Source: Ignelater luminosus
Lineage: Eukaryota; Arthropoda; Insecta; Coleoptera; Elateridae
DNA: 64,000 nt
Assembly (NCBI GenBank): GCA_011009095.1
Contig: VTPC01091232.1
Coordinates: 136,245-200,244, forward strand
Direction: 5' to 3'
Of the stretch, positions 23,200 to 35,537 are shown one piece after another (the first letter of the stretch is position 1; the number at the start of each line of letters is the position of its first letter). A program made the position numbers and the translations under genes. The notes under the pieces were generated by a model. It was not told the DNA's origin and ran no database searches. It was given only the letters and a program-made list of their open reading frames with translations.

Positions 23200-25860
23200 A
23201 CTTTCCCTACTGTCTCAAACGGTCCATCACGTTTTAGGAAGAATTTCTCTGCAAGATTTTTCTGTCCGTTTCTTAACACACGAGTGCATAATAAATCCTA
23301 GCTACCAGGATCAAATGGTGAAACATATCGACAGTACTGATCAGTCTGTTCTTTTTGACGGTTCTGCTGATTTTCTGGTTACTCTCCGTGTTTTTTATTT
23401 TAGGACCGTAGCAAATCGATTGGGCTATGGAGTTATTTCTGCCACGTTGTTTTCGTCGTTTGTTACTTCCTCTGATTGCCGTAATTCCCTTGCAGATGTG
23501 AAGTAGACCGGTGTTTGTCTAGACTGGATTGTGTTGTACTGATAGCAAATTGGATGCTAGTTGATTTCTTAGACTAACATCTATGGTCGTTTCCTACTAA
23601 CTTGGAAAGCTGTAGTTTTACATGTTTGTTTTTCTTTTCTACTGGTTGAGTATCTAAATGATAAAGAGGAATAAATAACTGTTTAATTCCGAAACAGTGA
23701 GTCATCCTTTCTATTACTTCACTCTCCAATTAGATGTCATTATCACTTATTACCTTGTGGGATACTCCAAACCGCATTCAAACTTCTTCAAGTAACACTT
23801 TAGCACAGGCTGTAGCAGTTGTAAATTCCAAAGGGAATAATAATTTAACTCATTTTGGAACTACATCATTCACAATAAATATGCACTGATATCTCAAATC
23901 TGTCTTTAATAGCGGAGCAAACAGCTCGAAACGTTTAGATATAACTGAAACTTAAAGAAGTCTCGCAGGTTTCAGGTTGTCCGACCTATACCTTTGACAC
24001 TCGATATACTCTGCAACATATTTTCGCATACATATGAAATAATAGCTCTTGGAGATTTTCTGCACAGTTCTATCTACTCCATACTGACCTACTGTTTCGG
24101 AATCGTGATAGTCAAATAAAATTCTAGCCCTGTTTTGCGATGGTACTACTTGCTGAGGTTCTTCATCGTCTGAATCTAGATCGTAACGGTACAAGATTTT
24201 ATTTGTAAATAGAAAACGACGTTCTTTTTATTGCTTGAGCTTCACTTCAACGTTCTTTTCAAACGCATCTATGATTCTCCGCAGCTCTGGATCCTTTAAC
24301 TACTCATTTCTTATTTTGTTGGTACTACAAGAAGATATCGCGATGGAAACAGAACGCAATAGACAAATGTCTTCCTTTCTATGCACACATGGTGGTCAAA
24401 ATACGGTGTCAGCAAATAAATTCGATTTAGGTGGTTTAGCCTGGTTTGGAGATTGGAGTTAATAACCATTTTAGTGGCTGATAATCTGTCCCCAAAATCA
24501 CTTCACTATCTTCGGTGTGTTCTTTAAACTTCTCCACGGTCCATACAACTGCAAGAGCATCCCGTTCTGCAGTTAAACAGTTTCTTTCATTTGAAAGTAG
24601 TAAACGACTTGCGTATTGAATTAGTCGTTCCTCTGGAATTTCTTCTTGTACTAGTACTGCTCCCAATGCGTACGCACTTACATCTGTCCTTAAGAGTCAA
24701 AAGCGGTCTGCTCCGTGACACCCCACATCCATGCAGCGTTTCTATTTATTAGCATTGATAATGGATGGACTGCATTTGAAAAATATGCACAAAATTCCTA
24801 TATCATGAACACGTTTGGTAAAAACTGGGCACTTTTTTAAAGTTTCTTATGGGAGGTCGCACTTGCTTTATTTTGTTCTCATTTGAAAACCCTGTGCTGT
24901 GATCATACGTCCTAAATATGTTATTGAGTCACAAACAAGTACGCACTTTTCACGGCACGCTTGCAGTCTAAACAAGTGAGACGTTCAAATACTGCTGTAG
25001 AATCTGTATATGTTTACTGGAACTACTAGAAATCCCTGTAGCTTTATTCAAATAGGCTGCTACAGTTCATCACCTAAACCTGCTCTAAAATGGTCCATTA
25101 AACGTTGAAACGTGGTAGGTGCGTTTTTGAGTCCAAATGGCATTTGCATAAATCGATACGTTCCAGAAGGACAAACTGTACTTCCACGTACGCGCACTTG
25201 CCAATAGCCAAATTAGAGGCCTATTGTATGTAGACATATACGTGGTTGTTTTAGTTTTGTAAAGTAGGTTTCCAATTCGCGGTAATTCCTAACTAGCATT
25301 CGTCACAATCTGTTAACCGCAAGGTAATCAACCCACACGCGAAACTGTCCACAGACTCTCGCATTCTTCTGTTATTCTCTGTTCCACCAAAAAGCCTTCT
25401 TGTTTGAGAAAATCTTTTTTGTACCCTGGTATTCGGTATGGAGTAACTGATACTGAAGGATGACGTATTTGATGAAATCTACCGGCTTCCCCATTGGTTT
25501 GAAGATACCTTGGTGTTCTTCTAGGAAAGAATTAGATTCCTTTCTTTCTTGGTGTCAAAGTAGCGCCTTCAGTTTTACAAAGTTATATCTCCGATACTGC
25601 AACTACACTAATCTTGGTTTCATCAAGAGTAATGTCAAAGGTATACTCGTACTGTTCTCTTTAGATACCTCAAGGGGGGTAATCTAGAATGTCCCAGTAG
25701 TCGTACAAACGCCAACCTCCAATGCTTGCTTGTGCACCGGAATCAGCGTAAGCGATTCCTTCCCGTTCAATATTTGTATAGTAATAACCCCAAACCTGTT
25801 TCCACAGTCGCACTACTGGGCTGTTAAAATCTAAGAATGTTAAAGTTGCGATTGATGCTT
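23200..25860 (-). pseudogene. Ty3/gypsy pol relic: protease, RT, RNase H, integrase
   Basis: Read on the minus strand. A protease-like IAYADSGAQASIGG lies at about 25700-25760. RT block FMQMPFGLKNAPTTFQRLMD occupies about 25090-25165. RNase H (24666-24436) shows YASRLLLSNERNC-TAERDALAVVW and TDYQPLKWLL. The integrase zinc region (24194-23952) shows YHDSETVGQYGVDRT and YIECQRY. There the second His of H2C2 is Gln and one Cys of CxxC is missing. The integrase core has a VISDN segment near 23735. A C-terminal GPY/F-type domain is visible as NLAEKFFLKRDGPF at about 23220-23270. Multiple stops and frameshifts make it nonfunctional. Confidence 0.85.
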
Positions 25861-26600
25861 CTTTATGTCGAGCGCAATTTACACGAATCACTCCTGGCAT
25901 TCCGCAGCCCAAACATTTAAAAGAATTGTTCCCCGAGTTACTTTGATTCTGAACAGCTGCTTTCTCTGCATGTTGTTTGTTCTTCTGCCTTTTTATTTTG
26001 GTTCTGCATGCATCTACCGTGCAACCGATATTTTTACAAAACACACAACGCGTACCGTTTTTGCTTTTTGCATTTCTGTTTTATGCTCTCTCGCGCCTTT
26101 GTAAGCTTTTTGTCGTACGCATTCACATTATGGCACGCGACGCGTTTTTGTAGACAGCGCGGCGGTTTAAAAGCCACTGCAGCATATTCAAGTGCATGTC
26201 TCTGTAAAGTTTTCTTTAACCTGCAAAAAGCCATGGGAGTTACTTACAAAGATATCAGCGGGCAGGTTCTCTTGTTTTGATGTGCAGGTTTCGCAGAACC
26301 ATAAGAATTTCTTAAAGCTCGTAAAGCTTCTTCGGTAGTCCTCGCAAAGCAGAAACGTTGGAGCAGTCTTTAGACGTGTTTACTGCAACTGCTTCTACGT
26401 TGTCATTATTTTCCCTGTCACCTAGCGAAACTACCGTTCGCTTTTGCAAGTGTGGATGGTTTAACAATAAACTGTTGACCCAGATTTGCTTGAATTTGCA
26501 GTTATACTTGTGTTTGTACACCTGCCAGGAACTGCTACAGTTTTTCTGCTGACATTTGAATCAGTCGTGTACCGGAAGCCAATTTCGATTCCTCTGCCAT
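25861..26600 (-). pseudogene. Ty3/gypsy gag relic
   Basis: The probable start is the minus-strand ATG at 26600-26598 (MAEESKLASGTRLIQMSAEKL), followed by in-frame stops, for example before QFLAGVQTQV. Near its 3' end KCLGCGMPGVIRVNC at about 25880-25925 is a degenerate CCHC zinc knuckle, the nucleic-acid-binding motif of Gag. Its place just upstream of protease matches the family order. Confidence 0.7.
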
Positions 26601-27021
26601 GATCAAATTCTTTTTTAAATTTGATTGCCCTAATAACTTCGTACTCTCTCTCTAAGTTCGATTTGATTTATCATTCGTGCTAGTACTTTGTTTGCTGTGA
26701 AAATAGCACGAACACAACGGAAAAATCAATCAATTAACTTATAAACACAGCATCGATCGCCGCGAAATAACTTCCAGTAACACATAACACAGCATACCTA
26801 CCGCGGTGGAGAATGTACTCGAGATTTTTGTTGTCTTTTATTTTTGTAACTGCCCTTGAAGTCCTCAAGTTGGGGTTTATGTCGACCATATGCTTTGGTT
26901 CTTGGCCCTTCCAGGCTGGCACTGGCAAGAACACAAAATGGTAGCAATTTTAAAACACAACACTTAGGCAATCGCAACAAGTTTAATATTTCTGGAGTTT
27001 GAGCGTAAATCAGATCCACAT

Positions 27022-27294
27022 CGGCTAACTACTATTTTAAAGTAAAGAAAATAGTTTGGGTTCTGTGTTAATTAATTATTTATTGACGTACGCTGCAAGA
27101 TTAAAAAATAAAAAAAAATGGTAAGCATAATTGTGATTTAATAAAAAGGCTATCTTAATTCTTTTAAACACTCGCGTTTCAACCCCGACGCGATGTGGCC
27201 AAGATTATGCAAAAACTATACCTTTTACTCTCCCACAGGCACTTCTTTTTCTTTCACCACATGCACACATAGACACTAATTGGTAAATGCTACA
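27022..27294 (-). repeat. 5' LTR of the Ty3/gypsy element
   Basis: 273 bp, starting TGTAGCATTTACC on the minus strand at 27294. It is the longer copy and would carry the promoter. Divergence from the other LTR (substitutions plus a deletion in the partner) indicates an old insertion. Confidence 0.75.
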
Positions 27295-27799
27295 AGGTGT
27301 ATTTAATGAACCTTTTTTATATAAATATTGTGTATCTGTAAACCAATAACACAGACTTAGAATCCCATTTAAAAGATTTTTATAATTTATAAAACCAAAA
27401 ATCAAATACTATTTGTTTTTAACATAAATCAGAAATGAAATTTTCCACAGGTGGATTGCTTTATATACCTATGTTGTTTGAATTTTAAATAAACAAGTCG
27501 ACTATAGAATTTGACATCAAATGTAAATACGTATTGTGTATTTAATATTGATATTATTATTCTCTTGTATTGTTTAGAAAATTAACTTTTGAATTTCCAA
27601 TTTTCAAATTTTATCCAAGATTAAATTTCACTTTCTAGTAAGAATTAAACTAACTGAGTTGACCACAACTCTTATGATCTCATCACCAAAAGTCTCATTG
27701 CTGTTAAGAATTAACATTTTTTTTTCTCTACTTTTTTGCGCTTTTTTTACGATACGCTTTTCTATTTTTTCTACCCACATGTTTCCGTCTCATTAAAAA
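27295..27799. other. AT-rich spacer
   Basis: No recognisable feature. It separates the retrotransposon from the CpG-rich island. Confidence 0.5.
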
Positions 27800-28041
27800 A
27801 CAATGATCCAGACGCAATTGTCACCTCTGCACACTTACGTGCCTGCTTCAAAGACACTAGAGACTCTAAGGGTTCAAGTTTCGACGCCGCCGTGCATAAT
27901 ACAGTAGGCCCTTTATGCTTACCTATTCTCTCTTCTTGCCTCATTTGCGACGTCGTCTACAGAGCACCGCTTCAGGTCGCCGCGGCGCTCGCGTGTCTAA
28001 TGAGCCAATCGCTGTTTAAACTTATCGGCCCTTTGACCTAA
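27800..28041 (-). promoter_or_regulatory. CpG-rich island, promoter or first-exon candidate
   Basis: The segment stands out from its AT-rich surroundings by many CpG dinucleotides, for example CACGCGAGCGCCGCGGCGAC on the minus strand. Also on the minus strand it has an ATTGG (CCAAT-box) motif at about 28007 and a nuclear-receptor-like AGGTCAAAGGGCC at about 28028-28040. A small ATG (ATGAGGCAAGAAG) follows, with the donor-like AATAG/GTAAGC at about 27920. An unrecognised plus-strand ORF (27736-28041) overlaps it. No domain supports a gene on either strand, so the regulatory reading is inference. Confidence 0.3.
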
Positions 28042-30194
28042 AATTGATCAACCAAGTTTGATGACTCAATTCTTTGGGTTTGAGCTTATTTAATAAACAA
28101 GATATGCTCAAGGGAAACTTTATACAGACTCTCTCTCTGCTAACAACATCCACTTTTATGAGACCTTTGAAACTGGTAAATAGATAAAGCTTCCGGTTAT
28201 TATCAATAATGCAAAATTGAATCCGGGATCGATCTAAATAATGATATTTAGTTTACAATGCTTTTACGTTAGAGCAGTTCTAAAGCACGCTTCGAAAATG
28301 GTTTAATTAATTTGCTTGAAGCTTTAAACTTTAAAAAGCTGATTAAATAAGCGTATTTGAATTTGTTTTCAATATTTAATGTTAAATTAAAATGAAAATA
28401 TGTTTTTCAATTTTAGGAGAAGCGTAATAAAAAATTTCAATAGAAAGAATAAGGAAAAAAAGAAAAAGCTAAAATAAAAGTGTAAAATTATGTTAAATTT
28501 ATTATGCTGCTTCTTTTAAAAAAATATTGATATGCAAACAATTGCAAGAAGTAACATAATTGTTGATATTTCTAAACGAAAAACAATTGCTGCTTTACAG
28601 TGTTCACTCACAGCCGTTGTCCTTTTAAGATTTGATTAATCAGCATCATTTATTCTCGCATTTCTTTTATCGCAGGACCAACTGAACGATCTTCGTTGTG
28701 CCGCTAATACGTAGCAATCACAACTGATTTTTACAATAATTGTAAAAAAAACAAAGAAAGTTTTAACACCTCAAATAAGTTAACATTTCAGTTACAAGAA
28801 AATGAAAAGGTTCTATCGCAGATTTTTTTCTTGTCCTCTACAGTTTTATTTAACTAAAAGTTTGTGAAACCCTTTGCAAAGTTTATAGACGCAATGTGAA
28901 TCTTAACAGTTTTCAACATTCTAAAACTTTTTACTTTGAATTAATGAACTTGAGAAAACAAGGAAATTAAAAGATGCAAGTTAATGTTCATGTAAAAAAT
29001 TGTTTGTTATGCTATTTTTTGTGATAAAGCATTTTGGTGAGATATCTAATTTAACTTTTAAGTTAATCCTATCAAACATGAGAGCGAAAAGGATTAGATT
29101 TCTACTTTTATTAAAGTTTTAAATTATGAAAAATTTGCTTGTCCAGAGAGAGTGCTTTAATAAAACTTTATATGTTTTTTAGGCTGTTTGTATACATTTC
29201 TACTACTTATTAGTGTCAGTGCGCCTTACATCACAAGCGAAGACGGAAGATTACTTTGCATTCTTACTACACAAAATGAACAAAAATATGAATTAGTAAA
29301 ACAACGCAAACGCTGGTTTACAGTTGAAATTTAAAATGTTTTTATAGGACAAACCTCGCCTAAATTCAGACGGGAAACATGTTCTTTATGAATATACAAA
29401 AGTTGCTCTTTAATTCATGATGCTACTTGGAAAACAGCACCCAAGTTCCGTCTTTCTTATAGATGTAACACTTTACGATATTTCTGATAAGACATACATA
29501 AATGTAAGAAATTTGTTATTGTTCGTGTAGTGTTACTAACTATATAGGGTGTACCAATACTTGTAGCTACCACAGAACATACTCTTAATTTAAATATATC
29601 TATTTAGAAGTCTGAATTGGTAAAATAGCATAATCAATAAAGTTTCTTTGAAACTTTACTTTCGATTGTGTAGTCTTTAAGTGAGTTACTCAGTAACAGC
29701 ACATATCATTTGAGACATGTAGTCCAGAAAAATTACAACTGTACGTCAAGCGAGTGTTTAGGTAAAAATCCCATGTTTTTACCAAGCCAGTCTGTATAAC
29801 AAATAATATTCATTACGTCATTTTGTAATAGCTACACTTTACAATTCAAGATCTCATCTACTTACACTTTCAATTTGATTTTTCAAAGATGAAGGAAAAT
29901 TTTAGGAGTGTTCATAAATAAATCCGATAGTTCTGCACCTTCCCATAACCTTAGTACGTACTCAGTCAGATATGAAGTAGAATGCACCTTCTTTTTCTCA
30001 CCTTCTCCTACGCCAAATATTTACATCTTTCTCTTATGATAAGTGTTTCAGGACAATATGATTGTGAGATTAGTTTACGAATTGATTTCGAAATTTGGAA
30101 ACTGTCAAAATTGTTACAGTACTGTACGAATTAATAGAAACAAGGTAAGAAGTGCAAAATTCTATATTTTCTATTGCCTTTTACATTTATTTAG
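28042..30194. other. AT-rich stretch without recognised genes
   Basis: No ORF of note. TATATAGGGTGTACCAATAC at about 29543 resembles a mariner/Tc1-type terminus but is unpaired. The rest is simple AT-rich sequence. Confidence 0.5.
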
Positions 30195-30990
30195 AAAAAC
30201 ATGAATGGGATATGTGACTACCTTTGTTAACAATAAGTTGATTTAATCTTTTAGGCATAGAATCAACTAAATTTTTGCAAGCTTTTTTTATTTTTCCATA
30301 ACCAAACTATGTTTTGGTAGCACAACTTCTCGTTTTTTCCTTGATTGTACAATTTCGTTTAACTAGTAGTGTTTTCATAATCGCCCAGAGATTTTCAATG
30401 GAATTAATACTACGAAAGTTCCCTGGCCAACCCAGCATCACAATTTCATTTTTCTCAAGACATTTCTTCATCACTTTAAAATCTGGCAAGGTACTAGGTC
30501 GTACAGCAAAACATTTCCATTTATCTTTGCCAATTCTGGCTTCAGTATGTGCTACAAAAACTCTATGTATTTTTCAGAATTCAGCATATCAACAGTGTGG
30601 AGAGACAAAGGACCACTATAATAAAAACATCCCCAAAACATTTATTTTACTGTTTCACAGATCGAACAATATGTTTTAATGTCACTCTTTTTTCTGAACT
30701 TAAATGAACAAAGCGTGGTGTCTTGCCCTAAGCAGTGAAATGAATTTTGTCTAAAAAATTACTTTACTTGACTAATCAACATTCCAAATGTTGTATTTTG
30801 TTTGTCCACTGAAATCGTTTTGCTCGTCATATTTTCTGTCAAGAGTTGTTGTCTTTTATGCTCCAGTAACCTACGACTTCTATGGCTCTTTATTCAAGTG
30901 AGTACTTGTTCTTTGAAGGTCTAGCCTAGATTTCTTTAAAAGCGTTGAATTATCTCTTTTGGAAGCCTTTATCCTTTTCCCACAGTCTTT
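30195..30990 (-). pseudogene. Tc1-like transposase relic
   Basis: Minus-strand readings in several frames follow a Tc1 transposase in order. LEHKRQQLLT comes from the end of the DNA-binding half (about 30850). GKTPRFVHLSSEKRV lies at about 30720, MFWGCFYYSG at about 30630 and MLNSEKYIEFL at about 30580. Then come WPGNFRSINSIENLWAIMK (30375-30430) and the C-terminal SMPKRLNQLIVNKGSH (about 30205-30255). The motif usually reading SPDLNPIENLW has Ser in place of the catalytic Asp, and the DNAPCH block is not recognisable. Stops and frameshifts confirm an old inactive copy. Inverted ends were not found. Confidence 0.8.
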
Positions 30991-30999
30991 TAAATGCTT

Positions 31000-33900
31000 T
31001 TCAGAATACCGTGTCCTTCGATTGTTTTTGAAATGCTGTGCTTGTTGACAGGAAAGGATCGCACGGGACCAACTCGAAGCTGTACGACCTTTTTATCATG
31101 TATCATCTATGTCATGAGGACGTGCTACATTCTACATGAACCAATCTGAACTATTAGATTTGCAAAATCAGACATTGACCCCGTTTGCGAGAAACTGACA
31201 AAGCTTCTTATAGGAAGCAATTCTGCTATTTTCATCATTTTTTGTTTCAGAATTTGTAATACCCGTGACTGTTGTAAACCCTATAACGTTAAATTGGATG
31301 GTTTTTTTAAAAAGAATCTTTATATTTTCTTGACATAGCAAATGCTTCCAGTTGACTCATATTTTGTTATTAAACTAGAGAAAATTGCGATTGATTGGTA
31401 AAAGTAGCGAAAAGACTATGTCCTCTTTTAAAGTTGAAAAAGCTTTTAAATTTCTACAATTCTAAAATTTACTGTGCAATGGTCACTTCAGTGGGAGATT
31501 TGTTTTCCACAGCTTTGTACTACGTCCATGTTAAACTGTGTCATTACTTCGGTTATTTTTGTAATATCTTCTTACGATCAATTTAGTACGTTCTTCCAGG
31601 ATCAAGGAAATATTCTTATAATACAGTAGACGTACAAGCAAATAAATATCAAATGCCACAGTAGTAGTAAAGCTGCTTTGGACCTCCTTTACACAGGCTG
31701 TTTCTGAAATAAGCGAGAATATTAATTAGCACAAGGGCCAATCATCTAAAAGTTCTGTGTTTCGAATGGCATATTGTAACTAATAATCTGTTGGTTAAGG
31801 CAATGTTTAGAGTAAGTTTCCGGCGTTTTTCCAGAACTTTCACCGCATTCCTAGAATATTCACATTTAATAGTATTACAGTCGGTAAGTATGATTTGCAA
31901 CTTCACAAGTTTGTAAACTGTCACGGTTTGTATGATCAGCATAGTGCCTTGGATTATCTAAAGCAGGGTCGCCACAAGAGCGTGCAAATGATGCAACTTA
32001 CCACAGACACCGCAGTGATTAGGCGCTGCACAATGGTGAATAAGACAACTGGCCGGCCCTGGTTTTCACAGATAGAAACTTAGATCGTTCTTTTATTTTT
32101 GGAGTTAAACCAAGATTTTGGCTTTTGCTGTACTCGTTCCCGTTTTGATAAAAAAATCCTTTTAAAGACACAAAGCCCCCCAAAACTTTTGTAGGTTATT
32201 GTTTATCTCAGCCTTTTTGTTACGTCAAAAAGTCTTAAACATCACGGTCCAAACTAGTGCAATTAACTCTTGAGTTCAGTATAACAAACATTGAACAACC
32301 GACGCCTACTTTTGTGAGATGGGTTTTTTGGCACATGATTAGACTCGACCACTTCATTGTTTGTTTTCCAAAGTGCACAGACACGAACTCTTAGAAAAAT
32401 GAGTCTTTGTAACATAGAATATCCCACAGTTGTAATACAATCCTTTGCAGTTTCAAGTCTCCTCGGACCCGTTAAGAGATCCCACGGTAGCTATTTTCTG
32501 AGCAGATACTTTGGCGGCTACGTAAAAATCAGATTGAAAGTTATTCTTTTTCTTTATGTCTATGGCACTACAGCTCTCTTCCATTGTGCCACCAAACTGA
32601 TTAAAGTTCTTGTATGGATTGTACTTTCATTTATTAAATCCTGCTTCCATCTTCATTATTTTTGATGAAATTAGATATTAACTCCGAAGGGATAAAACTC
32701 ACGAACTAATTGCTCTTAAACCTTAACTTTCAGTACGCACCACCCTGCTTACCATACGAATGCGCCTTAAAAAATTCTGTCATAGACGCCAAATAGCCTC
32801 GCGCTGGCCCTGGCTAAGGATTCAGTTACAATGGAGCTTCGTGTCTACAATAGCAATGTTGCTACAACTTTTGTTTGCTTTAATAACATTGATTGTACAG
32901 TTTGTCCATAAAATAATGACCCGATTTCAATTAATAAGAGCACATTTATAAAGCTTCTGATTTTTCTAGCGAGGATTTCTATCTGTGAACTAACTAGTTT
33001 CCCGTGAAAACGAAGTAATCCTTTCTTATATAGCGACGTATTTCGTAATTTAAGTCTGCATTTTTAATATTTTATTTGGAAATGGGACATTACTTCATGG
33101 ATAGACTGTACATGATGAATAACAATTTCACCAAAAATCTGAAATATTCAAATTTGATTAGATGAGGACAATTACAATAATTACAACTTAAGTTAGCTTA
33201 GAGTAAAGAAAGTGTATTTAGTAGATTAGCCTTTGCAAACTTAATTAATCTAAAGTAATTTGTTAATTAATTTAAATTCTAAGGTGTAAAAGCAGTTAGA
33301 ATTTTAGGTTCTGTTTGTATTACTTATTGTTAGTTTATAGGAAACTGTAAAGGAAGCTTCCAGAAATTAGAAGAAGTCAACAATCAAATTGTAATAAATG
33401 CTGTGAAGGGTTTGACAAATGTTAGAATTTTACCTGACTAGAAATACCGTAGCATTAAATATTAAAGATACATTGCTTTTGTTGAAAATTCCATAACACT
33501 TGTATAAACAATTAAAACTGATTGCTATTAAGTTTCGTGGAAAGTTCTATACGGTAAAGGTGTTTCGGTAAGTAATATAACCTAGAAAGTAACATTTTAA
33601 TAAATAGATTATTACAGTAATTTTCACACTAAGCTACTGAACAAGAAGGTAAGTCATTTATATCACGGCGCCGTGTTTAAACAGCGGAGATAGAGTTGCA
33701 GTCGTTTACTAAATTAAAACCTTGTTTCTTCGTTTCAAATAAATAGAATTCTGTACCAAGCTAAAAGTCACAATTTGAGAATAAAAGTCAAACATAATAA
33801 TAGATTCGTAGATTTTGCTACCACGCTATAAATCCTAAAAGTAATTTTCAGCAGAATTAAGAATTAATTTAATTAATTGTGTACTACTAGCAAATATTGA

Positions 33901-34250
33901 TGTTATTATTATGCGAAGTTTAATAGTAATTCTTAATTGTAAATAATTAAAACGCCAAATCATTCTGAAGTGGTTTTATGGAATGTCAGGTTGTTAAATT
34001 TACACAATAATAAAACACCACACTGTCAAAACTACCTCGAAGAGGATAGTGAATCTTACTACTTTACTTTAGAAAGTCCACCTGTATGTTAACAACGTCG
34101 CTTTGGTAACTCAGTCTTCAGATAGTTTCACATTAAATGTACACAATTAAACTTACCTTACTATCCGGTTGACTTAGGCTAGTCTGAAACAAAGCAATTT
34201 CTAATCGTAGCAAGTAAAACACATCGTAAAGTACCTTGTTGAATTAAAAA
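31000..34250. other. Mostly AT-rich stretch without confident genes
   Basis: The patches at about 31950-32070 and 32280-32960 are more complex than their surroundings. The minus strand at about 32380-32620 has faint resemblance to a Tc3/IS630 transposase tail (an SDFYV-type block, then RVRVCALW) but is too eroded to call. The remainder shows only short unassigned ORFs. Confidence 0.4.
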
Positions 34251-34252
34251 TA

Positions 34253-35535
34253 CGAGGTGTGTGAGAAAAGTAATGAGACTGGCAACACTGCGGGAGGTCT
34301 GGCAACGTTGTGTCTACCGGCCTGTGCTAAACCGGTTTGTTTATCGCTTCCACTTCCTCAGTCCGAGTTACAACTCCGTACAGCTAACACATTATTTTTG
34401 ACAGCGCCATCAGTGAAGTTTGGTTATTGTTGTGTGTTACAGAAATGGAGCATCGGAAGTTTTGTGTTAAACTTGGTGAATCCGCGAGTGTGACATTTGA
34501 AAAGTTGAAACAGGTCTATGGGGAACAGTGCTTATCAAGAGCACAAGTTTTCTGCTGGCACAAATCATTTTTGGACGGCCAAGAACACGTTGAAGATGAA
34601 CCTCGCTCAGGGAGACCTTCAACTTCAAAAACGTTGAACGTGTGAGGGCTCTTGTGAGATCAGACCGTCGTTTAACAATAAGGATGATGAGTGAACAGTT
34701 AAATTTAAACACTTTCACCGTGCATCAAATTTTAACAGACAGTTTGAACATGCGAAAGAGTTGTGCCAAAATGGTGCCGAAAAACCTCACAACTGAACAG
34801 AAGAACATTCGAAAAAACGTTTGCGTTGATCTTCTTGAGTGGATTGCCAATGACCAAGAATTCTTCAATTGTGTGATCACAGGTGATGAATCCTGGATAT
34901 TTGAGTACGATCCTGAAACAAAGCGACAAAGCGAAGAGTGGCATACTCCGTCATCTCCTCGGTCGAAGAAATGTCGAATGAGCAAATCAAAGATCAAGAC
35001 CATGCTGATTTGTTTTTTTGACAGTAAGGGTATCGTGCACAAAGAATTTGTTCCACCAGGACAAACTGTCGACAAAGTGTTTTATAAAAGTGTCCTTGAA
35101 AAGCTCAGAAAAAGAGTGATTCGTGTGAGACCAGACATTGCAGACAAGTGGATGCTTCATCATGACAATGCTCTGTGTCACACAGCAATCTCCATCGGTG
35201 AATTTTTTACCTCAAAATGCATTACTGTTGTTCCTCATCCCCCCCTATTCACCTGATTTGAGTCCTTGTGACTTTTTCCTTTTCCCGAAATTGAAACATG
35301 TCCTAAAAGGACGTCATTTTGGAACTCTGGAGAACATTCAAAAGACTGTGACCGACCAGTTAAAAGCCATACCAGTTGAAGACTTCCAGCGCTGCTACCA
35401 AGAGTGGGAACAACGACTCCGCCGGTGTATAGCTGCCCAAGGGAACTACTTTGAAGGGGATAACATTGTTGTTTGAAAAAAATAAAAACTTTGGTTAGTA
35501 TGAAATCAGTCTTATTACTTTTCTCACATACCTCG
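34253..35535 (+). mobile_element. Full-length mariner (DD34D), transposase frameshifted
   Basis: 1283 bp. The left end starts CGAGGTGTGTGAGAAAAG; the right end, read on the minus strand from 35535, starts CGAGGTATGTGAGAAAAG. About 29 bp pair with two differences. TA target duplications are at 34251-34252 and 35536-35537. The ends differ in sequence from those of the other two mariners here, so it is a separate family. Confidence 0.95.
34445..35476 (+). pseudogene. Mariner transposase with two frameshifts (GVQW/FLJ37770-type N-terminus)
   Basis: It starts at the ATG at 34445 (MEHRKFCVKLGESASVTFEKL), the N-terminal helix-turn-helix region of a mariner lineage often annotated in insects as FLJ37770- or GVQW-like. 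Frame changes near 34630 interrupt the linker after GRPSTSK. The catalytic domain then follows with ITGDESWIFEYDPETKRQS, SKSKIKTMLICFFD and HHDNALCHTA. A run of seven C at 35239-35245 shifts frame within HPPYSPDLSPCDFFLFP; correct reading would need one C fewer. The third Asp lies 34 residues after the second. The C-terminus ends at the TGA at 35474-35476. Only two indels separate it from a complete gene of normal length. Confidence 0.92.
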
Positions 35536-35537
35536 TA

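Larger units (their letters stand above)
22837..27294 (-). mobile_element. Degenerate Ty3/gypsy LTR retrotransposon
   Basis: The order on the minus strand is 5' LTR (27294-27022), gag, protease, RT, RNase H, integrase, a polypurine tract (23024-23013, reading AGTAGGGGGGAC), then the 3' LTR (23012-22837). Both LTRs begin TGTAG on the minus strand and share the interior wording AGTTTGGGTTC-GTGTTAATT. At 4.46 kb the element is shorter than usual for the family, so internal deletions are likely. A TGG-starting primer-binding site candidate lies just inside the 5' LTR at about 27013. No target duplication is recognisable. Every coding segment is broken by stops or frameshifts. Confidence 0.88.

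Noticed and set aside
23075..23506. 143-codon plus-strand ORF
   Set aside because: It is the antisense shadow of the gypsy integrase C-terminal region, whose GPY/F-type motif reads on the minus strand.
27736..28041. 101-codon plus ORF over the CpG-rich island
   Set aside because: It is open mainly because the island is GC-rich; no domain or start context supports it as a protein gene.
32357..32665. 102-codon plus ORF and faint Tc3/IS630-like tail on the opposite strand
   Set aside because: The transposase resemblance (an SDFYV block and RVRVCAL) needs several frame changes and has no anchoring motif or inverted ends, so it is not called as a feature.
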